A DNA stretch of 17,076 bases, taken from assembly GCA_903872875.1 (NCBI GenBank), contig CAIQMJ010000370.1:1-17076 (forward strand), given 5' to 3'. This document shows positions 13,838-17,076 of this stretch, in pieces (positions within the stretch are counted from its first letter, which is position 1; every line of letters begins with the position of its first letter). This DNA comes from an uncultured Variovorax sp. GTDB lineage: Bacteria > Pseudomonadota > Gammaproteobacteria > Burkholderiales > Burkholderiaceae_C. Below the pieces are notes generated by a model, which saw nothing but the letters and a program-made list of their open reading frames with translations, was not told the DNA's origin and ran no database searches. A program made the position numbers and the translations under genes.

Positions 13838-15568
13838 ATGAGCCGTTCCAGTCCCAGTGTCCGCTACGCATCGAGTCCGCTGCTGGCCAGCAGGACGCCC
13901 GTCTGGCGCAGCAAGTTCATCGTCGCCAGCATGGCGCTCGGCTTCCTGGTGCTCGCGGGCCGCGCCTTCGACGTGCAGGTGCTCGACCACCCGTTCTTCC
14001 AGCATCAGGGCGAGGTGCGCTACCTGCGCACGCTGGAGCTGCCCGCCGACCGCGGACGCATCCTCGACCGCAACGGCCTGATCATCGCGGCCGACGTGGT
14101 GGCGCCCAGCATCTGGGCCGTGCCCGAGGACGTCGACCGCGAGGATCCGGCCGTGCAGGCCAAGCTGCGGCAGGCGGCCAGGCTGCTGGGCCTGTCCGCG
14201 CAGGACCTCGATGCCAAGCTGAGCGACGAGGACAAGAGCTTCGTGTGGATCCAGCGGCAGGTCGATGCCGGCATCGCCAGGCAGGTTGCCGCGCTCGACA
14301 TCAAGGGCTTCTACCAGCGTCGCGCCTACAAGCGCGAATACCCCGAAGGCGAGGCTGCGGCGCATCTTGCGGGCTTCACCAACGTCGAGGACATCGGCCA
14401 GGAAGGCGTCGAACTCGCCTTCGAGAAGAAGCTGGCCGGCAAGCCCGGCCTGCGCCACGTGATCAAGGACCGGCTCGGCGCCGTCATCGAGGACACCGGC
14501 GACCAGGTGCCGCCGGTGGACGGCCAGGACGTCCAGCTGAGCATCGACGAGCGCGTGCAGTCCGTGGCCTACCAGACCGTGCGCGAGGCGGTCGTCGAGA
14601 ACAAGGCGCATGCGGGCAGCGCAGTGGTGGTCGATGCCCGCACCGGCGAACTGCTGGCGATGGCGAACTACCCGAGCTTCGACCCGAACGACCGGCGCAA
14701 GCTGACCGGCGAGCAACTGCGCAATCGCGCGATGACCGACACCTTCGAGCCGGGCTCGACCATGAAGCCGATCACCGTCGCCACCGCGCTGCAGCTCGGC
14801 CGCGTGAAGCCGACCACGATCATCGACACCAACCCCGGCTCGGTGAACGTGACCGGCTCGACCATCCACGACGACGAGAACTTCGGCGTGCTGACGGTGG
14901 CGGGCGTGATCCAGAAGTCGAGCAACGTCGGCGCCACCAAGATCTCGCAGCGCATGTCGGCCGAGGAGATGTGGGATTCGTTCACCGCGGTCGGCTTCGG
15001 CCAGAAGCCGCAGACCGAGTTTCCGGGCGCCGCGAGCGGCCGGCTGCGGCCTTGGAAGTCGTGGCGGCCGATCGAGCAGGCCACCATGTCCTATGGCTAC
15101 GGCCTGTCGGCGTCGCTGTTCCAGATCGCGCATGCGTACACCGCCTTCGCCAACGGCGGCGAAGTGATCCCGGTGAGCCTGGTGAAGACGGCCGTGGCGC
15201 CTGCCGGCGTGCGCGTGTTCTCGGCCGACGTGGCGTCGGAGGTGCGCCAGATGATGCATCTGGCCGCCGCGCCGGGCGGCACCGCGCCGCTGGCCCAGAC
15301 CGAAGGCTATTCGGTCGGCGGCAAGACCGGCACCGCGCACAAGCAGGTCGGCAAGGGCTACGCGAGCAACAAGTACCGGGCCTGGTACACCGGCATGTCG
15401 CCGATCGACAAGCCGCGCGTCATCGTGGCCGTGATGATCGACGAGCCCAGCGCCGGCAAGTACTTCGGCGGCCTGGTCGCTGCGCCGGTGTTCAGCCGCA
15501 TCGTGCAGCAGACGCTGCGCATCCTGAATGTGGTGCCGGACCTGGCGGTGAAGCCGGGGACGCGGTGA
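13838..15568 (+). CDS. Class B penicillin-binding protein, FtsI (PBP3)-like transpeptidase
   Basis: A 576-residue D,D-transpeptidase that cross-links peptidoglycan in the periplasm. A short basic cytoplasmic tail is followed by one membrane anchor at about 26-42. The dimerisation-domain motif RGRILDRNG (72-80) and a transpeptidase domain follow. The catalytic motifs are all present: STMK with Ser307 and Lys310, SSN at 361-363, and KTG at 496-498, almost the same positions as in E. coli PBP3. The ATG at 13838 was preferred over an in-frame ATG 24 codons earlier (13766), because the extension looks non-coding and the Ser/Arg-rich start MSRSSPSVRY fits the family; the ribosome binding site is weak either way (GAAGAG, 12 bases upstream). 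The usual dcw partners (mraZ, mraW, ftsL, murE) are absent, so this is probably a second, stand-alone FtsI paralogue rather than the main septal enzyme. Confidence 0.92.
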   Translation: MSRSSPSVRYASSPLLASRTPVWRSKFIVASMALGFLVLAGRAFDVQVLDHPFFQHQGEVRYLRTLELPADRGRILDRNGLIIAADVVAPSIWAVPEDVDREDPAVQAKLRQAARLLGLSAQDLDAKLSDEDKSFVWIQRQVDAGIARQVAALDIKGFYQRRAYKREYPEGEAAAHLAGFTNVEDIGQEGVELAFEKKLAGKPGLRHVIKDRLGAVIEDTGDQVPPVDGQDVQLSIDERVQSVAYQTVREAVVENKAHAGSAVVVDARTGELLAMANYPSFDPNDRRKLTGEQLRNRAMTDTFEPGSTMKPITVATALQLGRVKPTTIIDTNPGSVNVTGSTIHDDENFGVLTVAGVIQKSSNVGATKISQRMSAEEMWDSFTAVGFGQKPQTEFPGAASGRLRPWKSWRPIEQATMSYGYGLSASLFQIAHAYTAFANGGEVIPVSLVKTAVAPAGVRVFSADVASEVRQMMHLAAAPGGTAPLAQTEGYSVGGKTGTAHKQVGKGYASNKYRAWYTGMSPIDKPRVIVAVMIDEPSAGKYFGGLVAAPVFSRIVQQTLRILNVVPDLAVKPGTR

Positions 15569-15587
15569 GGGCAGCGTGTCCGCGCCG

Positions 15588-16487
15588 TCATCCCCCTGCC
15601 TGCCCCACCAGCCATTCCCTGAATACCCCCAGCGCCGGCCGTTCGTCCGGCAACGCGGGCTCGACCAGCAGATAGCTGCGCTCGCCGCGCAACGGCCGGT
15701 CGCAGGCGATCACGAGTTCGCCGCGTGCCAGCTCGGCCTCGATCAGCATGCGCGGGATCAGCGCGCAGCCCAGGCCGTGGCCGGCCGCAGTGGCCGTCAT
15801 CGAGAACAGCTCGTAGCGCGGCCCGCTGTGCGCATGCGCCGCGTCCACGCCCTGCGCCTCGAACCATTGGCGCCAACCGTCGGGACGCGTGCTCTGCTGC
15901 AGCAGCGGCAGTTGCGCCACCGCCGCGGGGTCGATCTGCGCGTGCGGCGCAATCAGCCTCGGGCTGCAGACCGGCACCACGTCCTCGGGGAACAGCACGG
16001 TCGAACGCGTGCCGGCCCAGTTGGCTGCCTGCGCAGGCGTGCCCGCATAGAGCGCGGCGTCGAAGGGCGTGTCGGTGAACAGGAAGGGCCGGGTGCGGGT
16101 CTCGATGTGCACCGTGATGTCCGGATGCCGCGCCGCGAAGTCCGGCAGCCGCGGGATCAGCCAGCGCGTCGCGAAGGTCGGCACGGCCGCCAGCTGCAGC
16201 GCGCCGCCCTGGCCCTGGCGCGCCATCGCGTCGAGCGTGTCGCGCTCCATGGTGTCGAGCTGGCGCGCGATCTGCCGCGCGTAGTCGGCGCCGGCCGGCG
16301 TCAGCGCGACACCGTGGCGCGTGCGCCGGAACAGTGCCATTCCGAGGAAAGCCTCGAGCGCGGTGATCTGGCGCGACACGGCGCTCTGGGTGAGCGACAG
16401 CTCCTGCGCGGCGCGCGTGTAGCTCTCGTGGCGCGCGGCCGCCTCGAAGCAGACCAGTGCCTGGGTCGACGGGATTTTTCTTCGCAT
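15588..16487 (-). CDS. LysR family transcriptional regulator (probable regulator of gcdH)
   Basis: A 299-residue regulator. The winged helix-turn-helix occupies about residues 5-63 (ALVCFEAAARHESYTRAAQE, then LTQSAVSRQITALE), and the rest is a periplasmic-binding-like effector domain. The pattern with RTRHGVALTPAG after the helix-turn-helix places it near the GcvA subgroup. The start ATG at 16487 gives MRRKIPSTQA. It is divergent from the glutaryl-CoA dehydrogenase gene, a common arrangement in Burkholderiales, so it probably activates gcdH in response to glutarate, glutaryl-CoA or a lysine catabolite; the effector is inferred. It converges with the FtsI-like gene with only 19 bases between stops and no visible terminator. 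Confidence 0.92.
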   Translation of the reverse strand: MRRKIPSTQALVCFEAAARHESYTRAAQELSLTQSAVSRQITALEAFLGMALFRRTRHGVALTPAGADYARQIARQLDTMERDTLDAMARQGQGGALQLAAVPTFATRWLIPRLPDFAARHPDITVHIETRTRPFLFTDTPFDAALYAGTPAQAANWAGTRSTVLFPEDVVPVCSPRLIAPHAQIDPAAVAQLPLLQQSTRPDGWRQWFEAQGVDAAHAHSGPRYELFSMTATAAGHGLGCALIPRMLIEAELARGELVIACDRPLRGERSYLLVEPALPDERPALGVFREWLVGQAGG

Positions 16488-16676
16488 GGTATGCGTGGGT
16501 TACATAGTTGGCTTTGACCCGTTACGCCCTGAATTGGCTGACGAGTTGCGCTCCCATTGTGCTGTGACGTGCGCCGAACGCATATCTGGGTGTCGAATCG
16601 TCGTTTGCATGGCCTGCGTGCGCGGCTTACCATCTCCGGCTCTTTCAGACACACCCACCGACCCGGAGATCTCGCC
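16488..16676. promoter_or_regulatory. Divergent LysR/gcdH control region
   Basis: A dyad TATG (16490-16493) with CATA (16503-16506) contains the T-N11-A spacing typical of LysR sites (T16492 and A16504) and lies immediately before the LysR start codon, where it could give autorepression. For gcdH, TTGCAT (16605-16610) and TACCAT (16628-16633) are spaced by 17 bases and could be a weak, activator-dependent promoter. GGAG (16665-16668) is the gcdH ribosome binding site. Confidence 0.4.
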
Positions 16677-17076
16677 ATGGCCGCCAAAGCCCAATTCCAC
16701 TGGGATGACCCCTTTCTTCTCGACCAGCAGCTGACCGACGAAGAACGCATGATTCGCGACGCGGCCAATGCCTATTGCCAGGAACGCCTGGCGCCGCGCG
16801 TGGTCGAGGGCTTTCGCTCCGGCGTGACCGACCCGGCCATCTTCCGCGAGATGGGCGCGCTGGGCCTGTTGGGCCCGACGATCCCCGAGCAGTACGGCGG
16901 CCCGGGCCTCAACTACGTGGCCTACGGCCTGATCGCCCGCGAAGTCGAGCGCGTCGACTCGGGCTACCGCTCCATGATGAGCGTGCAGAGTTCGCTGGTG
17001 ATGGTGCCGATCTTCGAATTCGGCACCGAGGGCCAGCGTCAGAAATACCTGCCCAAACTGGCCACGGGAGAATGGA
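16677..17076 (+). CDS. gcdH: Glutaryl-CoA dehydrogenase, N-terminal part
   Basis: The first 133 codons are present; the gene runs off the right edge. The protein would oxidise and decarboxylate glutaryl-CoA to crotonyl-CoA using FAD, a step in lysine, tryptophan and glutarate breakdown. FHWDDPFLLDQQLTDEERMI at the N-terminus, IPEQYGGPGLNYVAYGLIAR, and especially VERVDSGYRSMMSVQSSLVM are characteristic of glutaryl-CoA dehydrogenases within the acyl-CoA dehydrogenase family. The visible part covers the N-terminal helical domain, and the catalytic Glu lies beyond the window. The ATG at 16677 has a GGAG site eight bases upstream. It is divergent from its probable LysR regulator. Confidence 0.93.
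   Translation, partial: MAAKAQFHWDDPFLLDQQLTDEERMIRDAANAYCQERLAPRVVEGFRSGVTDPAIFREMGALGLLGPTIPEQYGGPGLNYVAYGLIAREVERVDSGYRSMMSVQSSLVMVPIFEFGTEGQRQKYLPKLATGEW

Noticed and set aside
13274..15340. A 688-codon minus-strand frame joining the holin-superfamily protein to sequence opposite the FtsI-like gene
   Set aside because: Only the last 133 codons are a real protein; the rest is a shadow of the transpeptidase gene.
1..17076. CRISPR arrays, tRNA or rRNA genes, transposase genes or long direct repeats
   Set aside because: None was seen on reading; intergenic gaps are short and no repeated unit longer than about 10 bases recurs at regular spacing.

Overview
The window is GC-rich with strong GC3 bias, and its gene content fits a Burkholderiales betaproteobacterium of the Comamonadaceae/Variovorax type. 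Supporting signs are a LysR-gcdH divergent pair, a phage_holin_4_2-family membrane protein beside a stand-alone FtsI-like PBP, and a peptide/opine-type ABC operon carrying a CMD-domain enzyme. Taxonomy is inferred from gene content and protein similarity remembered from these families, not from a search. No rRNA, tRNA, CRISPR array, insertion sequence or prophage block was seen.

Region 1 (1-8167, minus strand) is one tightly packed operon, read from high to low coordinates: a possible 27-codon leader ORF, a Tat-type periplasmic solute-binding protein, two DppB/DppC-type permeases, two OppD/OppF-type ATPases, a short-chain dehydrogenase, an FAD/NAD(P)-binding monooxygenase-like protein, and the start of a carboxymuconolactone decarboxylase (CMD)-like protein cut by the window edge. 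Almost every junction is a 1- or 4-base stop/start overlap (TGATG, ATGA, TTGA), which argues for coupled translation and one shared purpose: import of an unknown small molecule followed by its oxidation.

Region 2 (8240-10045) holds a cystathionine beta-lyase family gene (metC, minus) divergent from an Lrp/AsnC regulator (plus). The two share a conspicuously A/T-rich 93-base spacer that contains a 29-base dyad, the obvious candidate operator. metC reads in the same direction as the transport operon and ends 152 bases before it.

Region 3 (10046-12245) is a zinc metallopeptidase of family M13 (plus), preceded by a spacer with a long GC palindrome. Region 4 (12288-13675, minus) holds a GhrB-like 2-hydroxyacid dehydrogenase and a four-helix holin-superfamily membrane protein. 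Region 5 (13838-15568, plus) is a class B penicillin-binding protein resembling FtsI but outside a division cluster. Region 6 (15588-17076) is a LysR regulator (minus) divergent from glutaryl-CoA dehydrogenase (plus, truncated by the window end).

The best candidate for something undescribed is the import-and-oxidation operon with its overlapping leader ORF. The metC/lrp operator and the stand-alone FtsI paralogue come next.
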